Source: Subdoligranulum variabile
GTDB lineage: Bacteria; Bacillota; Clostridia; Oscillospirales; Ruminococcaceae
Assembly: GCA_004554775.1 (NCBI GenBank)
Contig: SFKI01000003.1
Span: 220,991 to 284,990 of the forward strand
Length of the DNA stretch: 64,000 nt
Direction: 5' to 3'
The notes beneath the pieces were generated by a model. It had not been told where the DNA came from and did no database searches. It worked only from the letters and a program-made list of their open reading frames with translations. Position numbers and translations under genes: made by a program. Shown here piece after piece: positions 8,901 to 17,138 of the stretch; the stretch's first letter is position 1; each line of letters starts with the position of its first letter.

Positions 8901-9088
8901 ATTCATCTTTCCACAAATTCGATATAGTGCTGCGCGATTACTTAGTAACACACACTTTTCAGTATTAAGAATCAACGTTTGTACGACTATATTTGTCTGC
9001 ATTAAGATATAGATAACTTTAATAGTCTTTTTTACCCCATACTCAAAAGTCCGTTTTGGTGTGATTCCAAAACGGACTTTTGAGTATG
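8901..9088 (+). repeat. Direct repeat R2, copy 1
   Basis: Bases 8901-8990 align base for base with 26061-26150 with only a few differences (ATTCATCTTTCCACAAATTC at the start of both). After a 60-nt difference both copies resume with TCTGCATTAA and end in a long palindrome. The two copies are in the same orientation and enclose 17 kb holding the sucrose locus and the integrase island. Confidence 0.8.
9038..9088. terminator. 22-bp perfect palindrome ending repeat R2 copy 1
   Basis: CATACTCAAAAGTCCGTTTTGG (9038-9059, here split by eye into CATACTC plus AAAAGTCCG...) is perfectly complementary to 9067-9088 around a TGTGATT loop; a T run precedes it (TCTTTTTTACC). It can serve as a bidirectional terminator. 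The partner copy at 26264-26322 has a changed base on both arms that keeps pairing. Confidence 0.75.
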
Positions 9089-9200
9089 AGAAAAATCAAA
9101 TTGACCCGTGCGAACAAAAGTATCCTGCTGAAAGCACTTGCACCTTATTATTACCGTGAAAGGGCGCTTAGGCATAGCACACAGGAATCGGGGATCCGCA

Positions 9201-9238
9201 AAAAACAAGAAGAGCAGCACCCATAATATGCTGCTCTT
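9201..9238 (-). terminator. Terminator downstream of a stranded tRNA 3' half
   Basis: On the minus strand the stem AAGAGCAGCA / TGCTGCTCTT (9229-9238 with 9210-9219) is followed by a T-rich tail (complement of 9200-9206). It directly follows the CCA of the tRNA fragment, as a native tRNA terminator would. Confidence 0.7.
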
Positions 9239-9276
9239 GGTGCGCCCGAAGGGATTCGAACCCCCGGCACCTGGCG
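9238..9276 (-). pseudogene. tRNA 3'-half remnant (T-arm, acceptor strand, CCA)
   Basis: Read on the minus strand: variable-region bases, T-arm with GGGGG-TTCGAAT-CCCTT, acceptor strand CGGGCGC, discriminator A and encoded CCA. The 5' half (GCGCCCG..., D-arm, anticodon) is absent: no matching sequence lies upstream, where instead repeat R1 begins. Such fragments are typically left at the far end of an element that integrated into a tRNA gene. The isoacceptor cannot be told reliably from this half. Confidence 0.7.
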
Positions 9277-9437
9277 TCGGAGAACTACGACAGGGTGGTG
9301 TAGACCAACGATGAAACGTGAATTTTTTTGGTTCTGCACATTTACCGCCAAGACAAGAAAAAGCCCGTTGGTGGTTATCACAACAGGCTTTTTCGACATT
9401 TTGCAGCACCACTGCACAGTAGTGGTCAAATGGTAGT
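9277..9437. repeat. Dispersed repeat R1, copy B
   Basis: Begins TCGGAGAACTACGACAGGG immediately at the edge of the tRNA fragment, contains an imperfect stem (AAAAAGCCCGTTG with CACAACAGGCTTTTT) and ends ACTGCACAGTAGTGGTCAAA. Copy C at 25582-25744 has the same order and also abuts a tRNA 3' half, of a different tRNA. Minus-strand ORFs through both copies run out of the repeat into the tRNA fragment and are not credible genes. Confidence 0.75.
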
Positions 9438-9458
9438 CTACTGCGAATAGGCAGAAAT

Positions 9459-9602
9459 TCAGGTAGCCAAGGTGCGGGCATCTACTTTGCCGTCCATCAG
9501 GCGGCGGCAGTCGGCACAGGTCTGTTCGGTGACTTCATCCCCCTCAATGCGCGAAGAAGCCAAAGCATTTTTCAATGCCTGTTCACGAGTAATCGGTGCC
9601 AT
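9459..9602 (-). CDS. VbhA-like antitoxin (Fic inhibitor), orphan
   Basis: 47 residues starting MAPITREQALKNALASSRIE. It carries the inhibitory signature S-x-x-x-E-G (S16-S-R-I-E20-G21 region) found in VbhA-type antitoxins, followed by the short helical domain ending in ...LMDGKVDARTLAT. VbhA inserts a glutamate into the ATP site of a partner Fic AMP-transferase. No fic gene is adjacent; downstream there are only repeat R1 and a tRNA scar. The Fic protein at 38.3 kb has its own built-in inhibitor helix, so this antitoxin looks orphaned or acts on a Fic protein elsewhere. Confidence 0.75.
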   Translation of the reverse strand: MAPITREQALKNALASSRIEGDEVTEQTCADCRRLMDGKVDARTLAT

Positions 9603-9720
9603 ATAGAAAACCGCCCTCCATTTTTTCATCTGTTATGCATGATAAGGCAATCCAATGCAATTTTTCCTGCAAAGCTGCAAGTTCCGGCATAGGAATGGCT
9701 CGCCCTATCGTAAAAGGCAT
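9583..9720 (-). CDS. Small ORF overlapping the VbhA-like gene, unknown
   Basis: 45 codons from ATG 9720 (start MPFTIGRAIPMPELAALQEK) with a weak AGG upstream, overlapping the start of the VbhA-like gene by about 20 nt in another frame. It might be a leader or small partner of the antitoxin gene. I do not recognise it, and it may be chance. Confidence 0.25.
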   Translation of the reverse strand: MPFTIGRAIPMPELAALQEKLHWIALSCITDEKMEGGFLYGTDYS

Positions 9721-9803
9721 AAACGTAAACCTGCCCGACAATCATTTCATAACCAGCTGCATGGATGGTGCAGCCGAACGGGGATGTATGTCTGCCTCAA
9801 GAC

Positions 9804-11627
9804 TTATACATTCTTCACGAGCAGTGCCTGATACGGTTCCAGTTCTACGTCCGCCAGCCAGACGGGCTGACCGTCTGCGGAACGGTAGCTGCCGCCCAAA
9901 GCGTCAAGACCGGCCCCTGCCGGGTACTCGGTAAAGTTGAACAGCCCCACCAGCGTTTCCTCGCCGTGCTTGCGTACCAGTGCCAGGATGCCGGGGTTGT
10001 GGGTGTCCCATGTGGTTACCCACGCATCCGGGGCAAAGCACTCGTCTGCTCGCATTTTGCGCAGTTCTTCCATGCCCTGCCACAGCTTGTTCGGCAGCGT
10101 ACCCTTTTGGGTGCGCTGTTTTGCGTTTTCCCAGTTAAACGCACTGCGGTGCAGGTTGCGGCTGTCGTCTGCCCGATTGGGGTCGGACTTATAATCCCAG
10201 CCGTTGAGCTGGGCAATCTCGTCGCCGGAGTTCAGCATCGGAAATCCCTGCAAAAATGCCATGACGCTATGCAGCAGCAGGTCGCGGCGGACTGCGTAGT
10301 CCAGCGCGATTGCATCGCCCGATTCCAGCGCCTGCTCCACTCCGCACAGGCTGGCAGTGGTGCCGCAGCTGCGGGCATCGCCGGTAGCGGGGTCGTAGTT
10401 GTACAGCTCGCCCTTTGCCCAGCTTCCGGGGAAATCACCCGCATAAAAATGGTAGAGATACTCCTTGTGCTTTTGGGGGTCAATATCAAAACGGTTCTCA
10501 GCCGCTTCATCCAGACCCCAGCCGATATCATCGTGGCAGCGCAGATAGTTTACAAACCAGCAGTTGCCCGGCAGGGCGTGCAGGGCGTCCAGCTGTGCCT
10601 TCAGCAGGCGGGTGTCACGGCTTGCCAAGGCCCCCCACAGGTTGACCATGGTGGACACATTGTAAAGCATATGACATTCCGGCTTTTCGGGTGTGCCAAA
10701 GTACGCCGCCAGCTCCTTGGGCGCCATGACCACTTCGCCCTTGAGGATGACCGCGGGGCAGACACATTCCAGCACCATGCGCAGCATCCGCACAATGGTA
10801 TGTACCTGCGGTAAATTGCGGCAGGTCGTGCCAAGCTGTTTCCAAATGTAAGGCACAGCGTCAATGCGGAACACTTCCACACCCAGATTTGCCAGATGCA
10901 GAATACTTTTGGTCATGTCCACGAACACCGCCGGGTTTGCGTAGTTCAGATCCCACTGGTAGTCGTGGAAGGTGGTCAGCACCCACTTGTGCATCTCCTC
11001 GCACCAGGTAAAGTTGCCGGGCGCAGTGTTGGGAAATACCTGCGGCACGGTCTGCTCGTATCGGTCCGGGATGGTGCGGTCATCAAACAGGTGGTAGTAG
11101 GCTTGAAACCACGGGTCGCCCGCCTTGGCCGCCATTGCCCAGCGGTGGGTGCTGGCGGTGTGGTTCATAACAAAATCCAGACACAGGCTGATGCCGGCCT
11201 TGCGCAGTTCGCGGGTCAGATTTTCGAGGTCTTTATTCGTGCCGAGAGCCGGGTCCACGGTATCGAAATCCTCCACCGCATAGCCGCCATCGTTGTGCGG
11301 GTGGGGCATCTGCAGTAAAGGCATCAGGTGCAGATAGGTCAGCTTTTGCTCCTTGAAATAGGGCAGCTTCTTTGCCAGTTCTTTTAAGTTCCCGGCAAAT
11401 AGGTCGGTGTACATCGTCATGCCGAACATACTGCCCCGCTTGTACCAGTTCGGGTCGGCGGCACGGGCTTTGTCCAGCGCCTTCAGCTCGGCGCTGCGGG
11501 CGTCGTAGGCGTCTGCCATCTCCCGTTCAAGAACCTCCAACCCTTCCCGGTTGTTGTACAATTCCATGAACAGCCATTCCAGCTCGTCCTTATGGCGGGC
11601 AAATCGTGCGGAAAATTCCTGCGCCAT
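9804..11627 (-). CDS. Amylosucrase-like GH13 enzyme
   Basis: 607 residues. Catalytic residues of the GH13 clan are in place: nucleophile D256 in FRIDAVPYIWKQLGT, acid/base E298 in LKGEVV, and transition-state H365-D366 in LRCHDDIGWG. IDAVPYIWKQ and CHDDIGW resemble Neisseria amylosucrase closely. It would convert sucrose to alpha-glucan plus fructose, or hydrolyse sucrose; sucrose-phosphorylase-like activity is less likely given the length and motifs. No signal peptide, so cytosolic. It starts 3 nt after the fructokinase remnant; the pair would release and then phosphorylate fructose. Confidence 0.88.
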   Translation of the reverse strand: MAQEFSARFARHKDELEWLFMELYNNREGLEVLEREMADAYDARSAELKALDKARAADPNWYKRGSMFGMTMYTDLFAGNLKELAKKLPYFKEQKLTYLHLMPLLQMPHPHNDGGYAVEDFDTVDPALGTNKDLENLTRELRKAGISLCLDFVMNHTASTHRWAMAAKAGDPWFQAYYHLFDDRTIPDRYEQTVPQVFPNTAPGNFTWCEEMHKWVLTTFHDYQWDLNYANPAVFVDMTKSILHLANLGVEVFRIDAVPYIWKQLGTTCRNLPQVHTIVRMLRMVLECVCPAVILKGEVVMAPKELAAYFGTPEKPECHMLYNVSTMVNLWGALASRDTRLLKAQLDALHALPGNCWFVNYLRCHDDIGWGLDEAAENRFDIDPQKHKEYLYHFYAGDFPGSWAKGELYNYDPATGDARSCGTTASLCGVEQALESGDAIALDYAVRRDLLLHSVMAFLQGFPMLNSGDEIAQLNGWDYKSDPNRADDSRNLHRSAFNWENAKQRTQKGTLPNKLWQGMEELRKMRADECFAPDAWVTTWDTHNPGILALVRKHGEETLVGLFNFTEYPAGAGLDALGGSYRSADGQPVWLADVELEPYQALLVKNV

Positions 11628-11630
11628 GGG

Positions 11631-12487
11631 TCAGCCCTCCACTTCTGTCAGGGTGGGCATGGCGGGGATGGCACCGCGGCGGCTGGTGGTGATGCTGGCC
11701 GCCTTGTTGGCAAAAGCCAGAATGCTTTCCAGTTTGTCCGCCGTCAGGGAGTTCAAATCCTCCTTGCACAGCTTGGACAGCGCTGCCCCAAAGAAGGTGT
11801 CGCCTGCACCGTTGGTGTCGCCCACCTTGCAGGGAACACCAGCTACATGACCGGTTTTCTCTCCAAAGCGGTAGAACACACCGTTTGCACCCAAGGTGAC
11901 AAAAATCAGCCGAATGCCGTTTTGTGCCAGCTGCGCCGTGCCGTTTTCGCAGTCTGTGCGATCGCTTCTTCCTCGCTGTGCCAAAGGTTGGCGCGGTAGT
12001 TGGGGTCGTAGGTGATGATTGCCCCCAGCTTTTTGGCACGGGCGGCGGCGTCCAACGTGGCGGTGCGGGCGGGGTCGGCGGTCAGACTGACCGAGCCGAA
12101 ATGCACGATTTTGGTTGCTTTCAGGGCTTCCTCCGGGATATCCTCTTTACTCAGCATCACATCAGCGTTGGCACTGCGGTAAAAGCTGAAATCGCGTTCG
12201 CCAGCAGCATCCACCGAAACAACGGCCATGGTGGTGGGGTGGTCGGCATCGGTGACCATATAGCGGGTGTCTACCTTGTTTTCCTGCAAAACCTCGGTCA
12301 GATAGCGGCCAAAGGCATCGCTGCCCACCTTGCCGATAAAGGTAGTCTGCGCGCCCAGCCGGGCGGCTGCAACCGCCAGATTGGCGGGGGCGCCGCCGGG
12401 GTTTGCCGCGAACTGCGGAATGCCGCGTTCATCCCTGCCGGTCTGGGTCAGGTCGATCAAAACTTCGCCAATCGTTACAATATCCAT
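11631..12487 (-). pseudogene. Fructokinase (PfkB family), internal deletion and frameshift
   Basis: The N-terminal part (12487 leftward, MDIVTIGEVLIDLTQTGRD) is a normal PfkB fructokinase for about 180 residues, up to NYRANLWHSEEEAIAQ. The frame then fails; a second frame resumes with NGTAQLAQNGIRLIFVTLG and ends with the catalytic GAGDTFFGA and a normal C-terminus. The segment that normally lies between (the ADxxKxSxEE region that binds metal/phosphate, about 25 residues) is missing, so this looks like an out-of-frame deletion near 11955-11965. Probably inactive unless a sequencing error is involved. It sits between an unknown membrane protein and amylosucrase. Confidence 0.8.
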
Positions 12488-12535
12488 GTGTATCTCTCCT
12501 TGCTGAATGTATCGAACAAAAAAGAAGCAGCTTTA

Positions 12536-13150
12536 CTACTTCAAAAGATAGCGAATATAGGCAGCTGCGCGCTCCGGGTGCGGTGCATTTGCAATGACAC
12601 CGAGGTAAACGGATTCCTCGAAGCCGGCTTGTGCTATGAGGGGCGTGTCGGAAATATCCAGCGTTACGCCATCGGCAGACAATTCATCCAAGCTGCTGAA
12701 ATCTGCATCCAGTGTACGCAGGTCAAGAAAATACTCTTCGTCTTGCAGCTGATCTCGCGCAGCGGTGTCCATTAGAATAACATCTAATTGCTGTGCGCTG
12801 ACAGCAGCCAGCAGCTTCAGCTCCGAGGCATAGATATATTGTTCATCGACATTGGCAGTTTCATTTATAATCAGCCCGGTCAGCAGATTGACCTGCTGCT
12901 TTTTTGTCAGGTGCGCATATTGGGCAAAGCCGTCAGTAAGCTGCCCGGTCAAATCAGAACCGGCTGAAATGTTCACAAGGCTAACGTACAGTACAGCTTC
13001 TTTTTTGGTGAAATGCCGATAAGCGGCATATCCGAAAATGTACAAAACGATTAAAATTCCTATGATGGGGAGTTTGTAGTATGCCCAAATGTGCTCCCAT
13101 CTTTTTCGCCCATGCAGAGAGCGCAGGGTGGCAAGATCAGCGCTCTTCAT
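12536..13150 (-). CDS. Membrane-anchored protein of unknown function in the sucrose operon
   Basis: 204 residues from ATG 13150 (GAGGAA upstream), overlapping the end of the YesL-like gene by 14 nt. One transmembrane helix near residues 26-45 (LPIIGILIVLYIFGYAAY), a basic N-terminus inside and an extracytoplasmic domain of about 155 residues. The domain has the look of a degenerate solute-binding-like region (LDVILMDTAARDQL, then NAPHPERAAAYIRYLL at the end), a feature often seen beside YesL genes in Firmicutes sugar loci. Function unknown; the position suggests sugar sensing or transport support. Confidence 0.7.
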   Translation of the reverse strand: MKSADLATLRSLHGRKRWEHIWAYYKLPIIGILIVLYIFGYAAYRHFTKKEAVLYVSLVNISAGSDLTGQLTDGFAQYAHLTKKQQVNLLTGLIINETANVDEQYIYASELKLLAAVSAQQLDVILMDTAARDQLQDEEYFLDLRTLDADFSSLDELSADGVTLDISDTPLIAQAGFEESVYLGVIANAPHPERAAAYIRYLLK

Positions 13151-13781
13151 CGTGCGATTCCTCATCTGCCGCATCGGGGTCTCCGCCGATGAGATGGATG
13201 ATTTTTACCAGAAGGAAAGAACATAGCATGGCACACAAGCCCATTCCCAAAAGAAAGGCGGGCGCGAATACGCAAACTGTGATCCACCCCATGACAGCGT
13301 AAATGGCCGCCATCAGCAGGGTGCAGAACAAATAGCGAACTCCGACGGCAAAGGAGGTCCTTAAAATGCCAAGCGTTGTGTTTTCAAAACGTGCCAGCAA
13401 GGGAAATGCGTAGAGTAGTACAATGGCGTACAGCACGGCAGCGCCGATCACCAGTGCTGTCAAAATTGTCCAGAATGCGCTGGTGTTCCAAAGGCGGCTC
13501 AACACGAAGCCATCGACGCCCAAAAAGCAGCCAAGCGCCAGCAGGATAAGCCACAGCTTTGTGGCGGGCTTGAAATTGCTGCGAAACGCACGGAAGAACA
13601 TACGGGTAAGACCCTCATCACGATCCTCTGCCATTTTCAATGTGCAGTAAAACAGCGCCGTAGTGGAGGCGCCAATCGTAAAAATCGGCAGACTGCCGAT
13701 AAGCCACAAAATGTTCAGATAGGCGCTGTATGTCAGCTTTGTCAGCACAGAAAACCACGGCTTGTCCCACAGGTCACGCAT
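13137..13781 (-). CDS. YesL-like (DUF624) membrane protein
   Basis: 214 residues from ATG 13781 (MRDLWDKPWFSVLTKLTYSA), chosen because GAGAGG sits 6 nt upstream; a longer start at 13811 would overlap the regulator more. Multi-pass: hydrophobic stretches near 15-40, 75-100, 105-130, 150-175 and 180-205. DUF624 proteins accompany LplABC-type sugar transporters and glycoside hydrolases in Firmicutes, with no firm biochemical role. Here it lies between the LacI regulator and the unknown membrane protein, divergent from the ABC transporter. Confidence 0.85.
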   Translation of the reverse strand: MRDLWDKPWFSVLTKLTYSAYLNILWLIGSLPIFTIGASTTALFYCTLKMAEDRDEGLTRMFFRAFRSNFKPATKLWLILLALGCFLGVDGFVLSRLWNTSAFWTILTALVIGAAVLYAIVLLYAFPLLARFENTTLGILRTSFAVGVRYLFCTLLMAAIYAVMGWITVCVFAPAFLLGMGLCAMLCSFLLVKIIHLIGGDPDAADEESHDEER

Positions 13782-13791
13782 ACTGTACCTC

Positions 13792-14844
13792 TCAATCTCC
13801 TGTGGATTCACGCAGGATCAGATTCGTTTCCGTATAAACAGTCCGATAATTCAGCGAGGGCTCCTCAATACGGGTCATAAGCAGATTGGCGGCGGCATAC
13901 CCCATGATTTGCCCGTGAATATGAATGGATGTCAGCCGAGGTGAAAAATACGATGCCTCTTGGCTGTCATCAAATCCGCAAATCCAGATGTCATCCGGAA
14001 CGGAATAGCCAAGCCGATGCAAGGCGTTGATAAGATCCATTGCTATAAAATCATTGGCGCAGATAAAAGCGTCCGGCATGGTCGGGCAGCCGTGCAGCGA
14101 CTGATACAGATACTCCGAATAGTTTGGCTGTGTTTTCTGCGTTGCGCAGGTCGGCCAGTCGGTTGCCATACCAAAATGCTCGGCTGCATCCTTGTAAGCC
14201 CGGTAACGTTCATGAAAAGACTGGCAGTGCTCTTTATCCCCGGCAAAGGCGATACGTTTTCGTCCGCGCTGTGCCATCTGCGCCATCATGTTCTGAATTT
14301 CGATACGGTTTTCCATATACAGCCGATCAGCCTGCAGCGGAGGGCGCATTTCCATCACGGGTGTGTCCACAAAAAGAAGCGGAATGCCCAGCGTACAAAG
14401 CATCTGGGCGTAATCATAGTCAAATACTTCAAAGCAGATGATGCCTGCCGTGTGCTCTGTGTTTAAGGAAGACGGCAGCTCCTTTGCGGCCAGCTCAGCG
14501 GGCGAAATGCGGTGGATCGTCATGCAGGCGTGAAGATGCTGAAGCTCTGATTGAAAGCGATCCAACATCATTGCGGAAAAGTGGGAGTTATTCAAAAAAT
14601 GGGTTGTCAGCATGGCAATTTCCCGCTTATCGACGGGGAGAATGGAAGCATCCCCGGCGTTGCTGTTCCCATCAAATATCGGAAGGTAGGAAAATTGCTT
14701 GTATCCCATTTCGGCAGCCTTGCGCAGGATCTTCTCCCGTGTGGCATCGGCCAGAACGCCGGTGTTATTGATAGCCTTGGAAACCGTATTGCGGGAGAGC
14801 TGAAGCTCGTTGGCAATATCCTGAATGGTGACTTTGGTAGACAT
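13792..14844 (-). CDS. LacI-family regulator of the sucrose/fructan locus
   Basis: 350 residues from ATG 14844 with GAGG at the right spacing. N-terminal helix-turn-helix VTIQDIANELQLSRNTVSKA, then the sugar-binding core (ICANDFIAMDLINAL, WICGFDDS). First gene of the minus-strand arm and divergent from the ABC transporter genes, so it most likely represses both arms in response to sucrose, fructose or an oligofructoside. Several GTGCA-rich inverted repeats lie in the intergenic region. Confidence 0.9.
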   Translation of the reverse strand: MSTKVTIQDIANELQLSRNTVSKAINNTGVLADATREKILRKAAEMGYKQFSYLPIFDGNSNAGDASILPVDKREIAMLTTHFLNNSHFSAMMLDRFQSELQHLHACMTIHRISPAELAAKELPSSLNTEHTAGIICFEVFDYDYAQMLCTLGIPLLFVDTPVMEMRPPLQADRLYMENRIEIQNMMAQMAQRGRKRIAFAGDKEHCQSFHERYRAYKDAAEHFGMATDWPTCATQKTQPNYSEYLYQSLHGCPTMPDAFICANDFIAMDLINALHRLGYSVPDDIWICGFDDSQEASYFSPRLTSIHIHGQIMGYAAANLLMTRIEEPSLNYRTVYTETNLILRESTGD

Positions 14845-14946
14845 GATCTGCCTCGATTCTATACACTCTATAAGTAAGAAATGTACTTTGCTATATTCTG
14901 TAGGTATCTCCGTCCGGGAAATTCCTGTGTTTCTGATACCAGTATA

Positions 14947-15000
14947 GTGCATATGCACAAATTAGTCAAATGTAAAAGTGCAAATCAGCATATTGCACAT
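14947..15000. promoter_or_regulatory. Candidate LacI operators between the divergent arms
   Basis: Perfect palindrome GTGCATATGCAC at 14947-14958, then GTGCAA...TTGCAC as an inverted pair about 20 nt apart (14979-14999), with further TGCACATTTGCAC and TTGTGCAAATG nearby. Clustering of one half-site (GTGCA) between a LacI gene and its probable target operon suggests operators. Binding is inferred. Confidence 0.55.
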
Positions 15001-15069
15001 TTGCACGCCCTGGTTTTTGTGCAGCCACACAAATGTACCGTAATTCGCTTAAAAACGAGGAAAACGCCA

Positions 15070-15098
15070 TTGACTTTTGCGATTGTTGATGATATAAA
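15070..15098 (+). promoter_or_regulatory. Promoter of the oligosaccharide ABC transporter operon
   Basis: TTGACT at 15070-15075, 17-nt spacer, TATAAA at 15093-15098. It lies 117 nt before the first permease gene and just downstream of the putative operators. Confidence 0.75.
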
Positions 15099-15214
15099 TA
15101 AATCACAGGGTTTTACAAATGCACCATTCAAGGGGGGTCTGAGCAGAACATGTTGTGCAAATGTAAAACAAAGAAGAAACGGTACAGTGAAATCAAAAAG
15201 GAGGAGAATGATTC

Positions 15215-16162
15215 ATGAAACCAAAGTCAGTTGCACCCCAAAGCAGGGTCATGGCGGTTGACCGTAAACTGCATAATACATGGGTGTACATTAAGCGTCA
15301 TTGGCAGCTCTACCTGCTATTTCTGATGCCGGCTGTATTGCTGACCCTTGTATTCCGCTACATTCCTATGGGCGGTGTACTGATCGCCTTCCAAAAATAC
15401 AACCCGTTCAAGGGCATCTGGGGCAGCGAATGGGTCGGGTTCAAGAACTTTACGCGGTTCCTGTCCTCGCCGGATTTCATGCGGTATTTGATCAACACCT
15501 TGAAACTGAGCGTCTATGGCTTGTTGTGGGGCTTCCCCATTCCGATTTTGTTGGCCTTCCTGCTCAACCGCATTAAAAGCAATAAGATCAAGCAGAAGGT
15601 ACAGCTTGTCCTGTATATGCCCAACTTTATTTCCGTGATCGTGCTGTGCGGTATCGTGCGCGTTCTGCTGTCTGTCACAGGTCCTGTAAATGGGCTGTTT
15701 CATACCGGCATCAACTTTATGACATTGCCGGAGGCTTTCCGCCCGATTTACATCATCAGCGGAATCTGGCAGGGCGCAGGTTGGTCCTCCATTATGTACA
15801 CAGCCGCGCTTTCCAACGCCAGCCAGGAGCTGAAAGAAGCCGCTATGCTGGACGGCGCGAACCTGATTCAGCAAATACGAACCGTTGAATGGCCCGCCAT
15901 CAAGGATATGGTCGTGATTCAGTTCATCCTGCAGGCAGGCAACATTATGAGCATCGGCTTTGAAAAAGCCTACGCCCTGCAAACGGATCTGAACCTGAAT
16001 TCGGCAGAAATCATCGCCACCTATGTATATAAAAAAGGTCTGTTAGACGGTGATTACAGCTTTTCAACAGCAGTCGGTCTGTTCAACACAGTTATCAATG
16101 TCATATTGCTTATCGCTGTAAACAAAATCGTTGCCAAGATGAACGATGGGCAAGGCTTGTAA
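15215..16162 (+). CDS. ABC transporter permease, LplB-like
   Basis: 315 residues with six hydrophobic helices and the EAA loop ELKEAAMLDGANLIQQI (near 205-222) that contacts the ATPase. Carbohydrate uptake 1 type, LplB subfamily, for oligosaccharides. Starts at ATG 15215 with AAAGGAGG upstream. No ATPase gene is in the locus; a shared MsmX-type ATPase encoded elsewhere is usual for such systems. Confidence 0.92.
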   Translation: MKPKSVAPQSRVMAVDRKLHNTWVYIKRHWQLYLLFLMPAVLLTLVFRYIPMGGVLIAFQKYNPFKGIWGSEWVGFKNFTRFLSSPDFMRYLINTLKLSVYGLLWGFPIPILLAFLLNRIKSNKIKQKVQLVLYMPNFISVIVLCGIVRVLLSVTGPVNGLFHTGINFMTLPEAFRPIYIISGIWQGAGWSSIMYTAALSNASQELKEAAMLDGANLIQQIRTVEWPAIKDMVVIQFILQAGNIMSIGFEKAYALQTDLNLNSAEIIATYVYKKGLLDGDYSFSTAVGLFNTVINVILLIAVNKIVAKMNDGQGL

Positions 16163-16175
16163 GGAGGTGTCCGCT

Positions 16176-17078
16176 ATGTCTAAGAAAAAGTCGGGAATGC
16201 AGATCTATACCAAACAAGACAAAGCCATCCTCTACTGCGGCTATGCACTGTTGGCGCTGTTTCTCATCGCCATTATTGTGCCGATGGTTTACATTGTGAT
16301 CGCTTCGTTCATGGATCCCGTCACATTGCAAAACAAGGGCATTTCCTTTGACTTCAGCAAATGGAGCCTGGATGCCTATGAGCGCGTCATCTCGGACAAA
16401 CAGATATGGGTCGGTTTCAAAAACGCTGTTCTTTATTCGGTTATATTTACCGTCATTTCCGTTGCCGTAACGATGCTGGCAGCCTATCCGATGTCGCTGC
16501 CGGACTTCAAGGGCAAGAAATTTTTCAACATCTTATTCGTTATCACGATGTTCTTCAACGGCGGTCTGATCCCTACCTACCTGCTGATCAACAACCTCGG
16601 TCTGCTGGATTCCATGTGGGCGGTTATCCTGCCGGGTGCATTCAGCGTCTGGAATATGATCATTGCCCGTACCTACTATCAGGGGATCCCGCGTGAGCTT
16701 CGTGAGGCAGCCGATGTGGATGGTGCCAGCGAAATGCGCTACTTCTTTAATATCTTGCTGCCGGTTTGTATGCCGGTAGTGGCGGTACTTGCTCTTTGGC
16801 AGTTTGTAGCTATGTGGAACAGCTATTTTGACGCGATGATCTACCTGAACAGTGCCTCCAAACAGCCCCTGCAGTTGGTGCTGCGCTCTATCCTGATCCA
16901 AAGCCAGCCCGAATCCGGTATGATTGCCGATATTCAAAGCACGGCTGAACGCGCCAAAATGGCCGAGTTGCTCAAGTATGCAACCATTATCATTTCCAGC
17001 CTGCCGCTGCTGGTCATGTATCCCTTCTTCCAAAAGTATTTTGATGCAGGCATTATGGCGGGCTCCGTCAAGGGCTGA
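16176..17078 (+). CDS. ABC transporter permease, YtcP/LplC-like
   Basis: 300 residues from ATG 16176, directly after AAGGAGGTGT; 13 nt beyond the LplB-like stop. Six hydrophobic segments and the EAA loop ELREAADVDGASEMRYF. Partner permease of the preceding gene; the pair forms the membrane channel of an oligosaccharide importer. Confidence 0.92.
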   Translation: MSKKKSGMQIYTKQDKAILYCGYALLALFLIAIIVPMVYIVIASFMDPVTLQNKGISFDFSKWSLDAYERVISDKQIWVGFKNAVLYSVIFTVISVAVTMLAAYPMSLPDFKGKKFFNILFVITMFFNGGLIPTYLLINNLGLLDSMWAVILPGAFSVWNMIIARTYYQGIPRELREAADVDGASEMRYFFNILLPVCMPVVAVLALWQFVAMWNSYFDAMIYLNSASKQPLQLVLRSILIQSQPESGMIADIQSTAERAKMAELLKYATIIISSLPLLVMYPFFQKYFDAGIMAGSVKG

Positions 17079-17138
17079 TTGTTAGGAAAACTCGACCGGG
17101 ATTTCCCGGCCGCAATATTAAAAAAGGAGAAAAACATT

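Noticed and set aside
9238..9340. Complete tRNA gene on the minus strand
   Set aside because: T-arm and acceptor 3' strand fit, but no complementary acceptor 5' strand, D-arm or proper anticodon arm is found upstream.
9032..9481. Minus-strand ORFs through repeat R1 copy B (and the matching one at 25486-25734)
   Set aside because: They read through a hairpin, the tRNA fragment and its terminator; similarity between them is explained by the DNA repeat.
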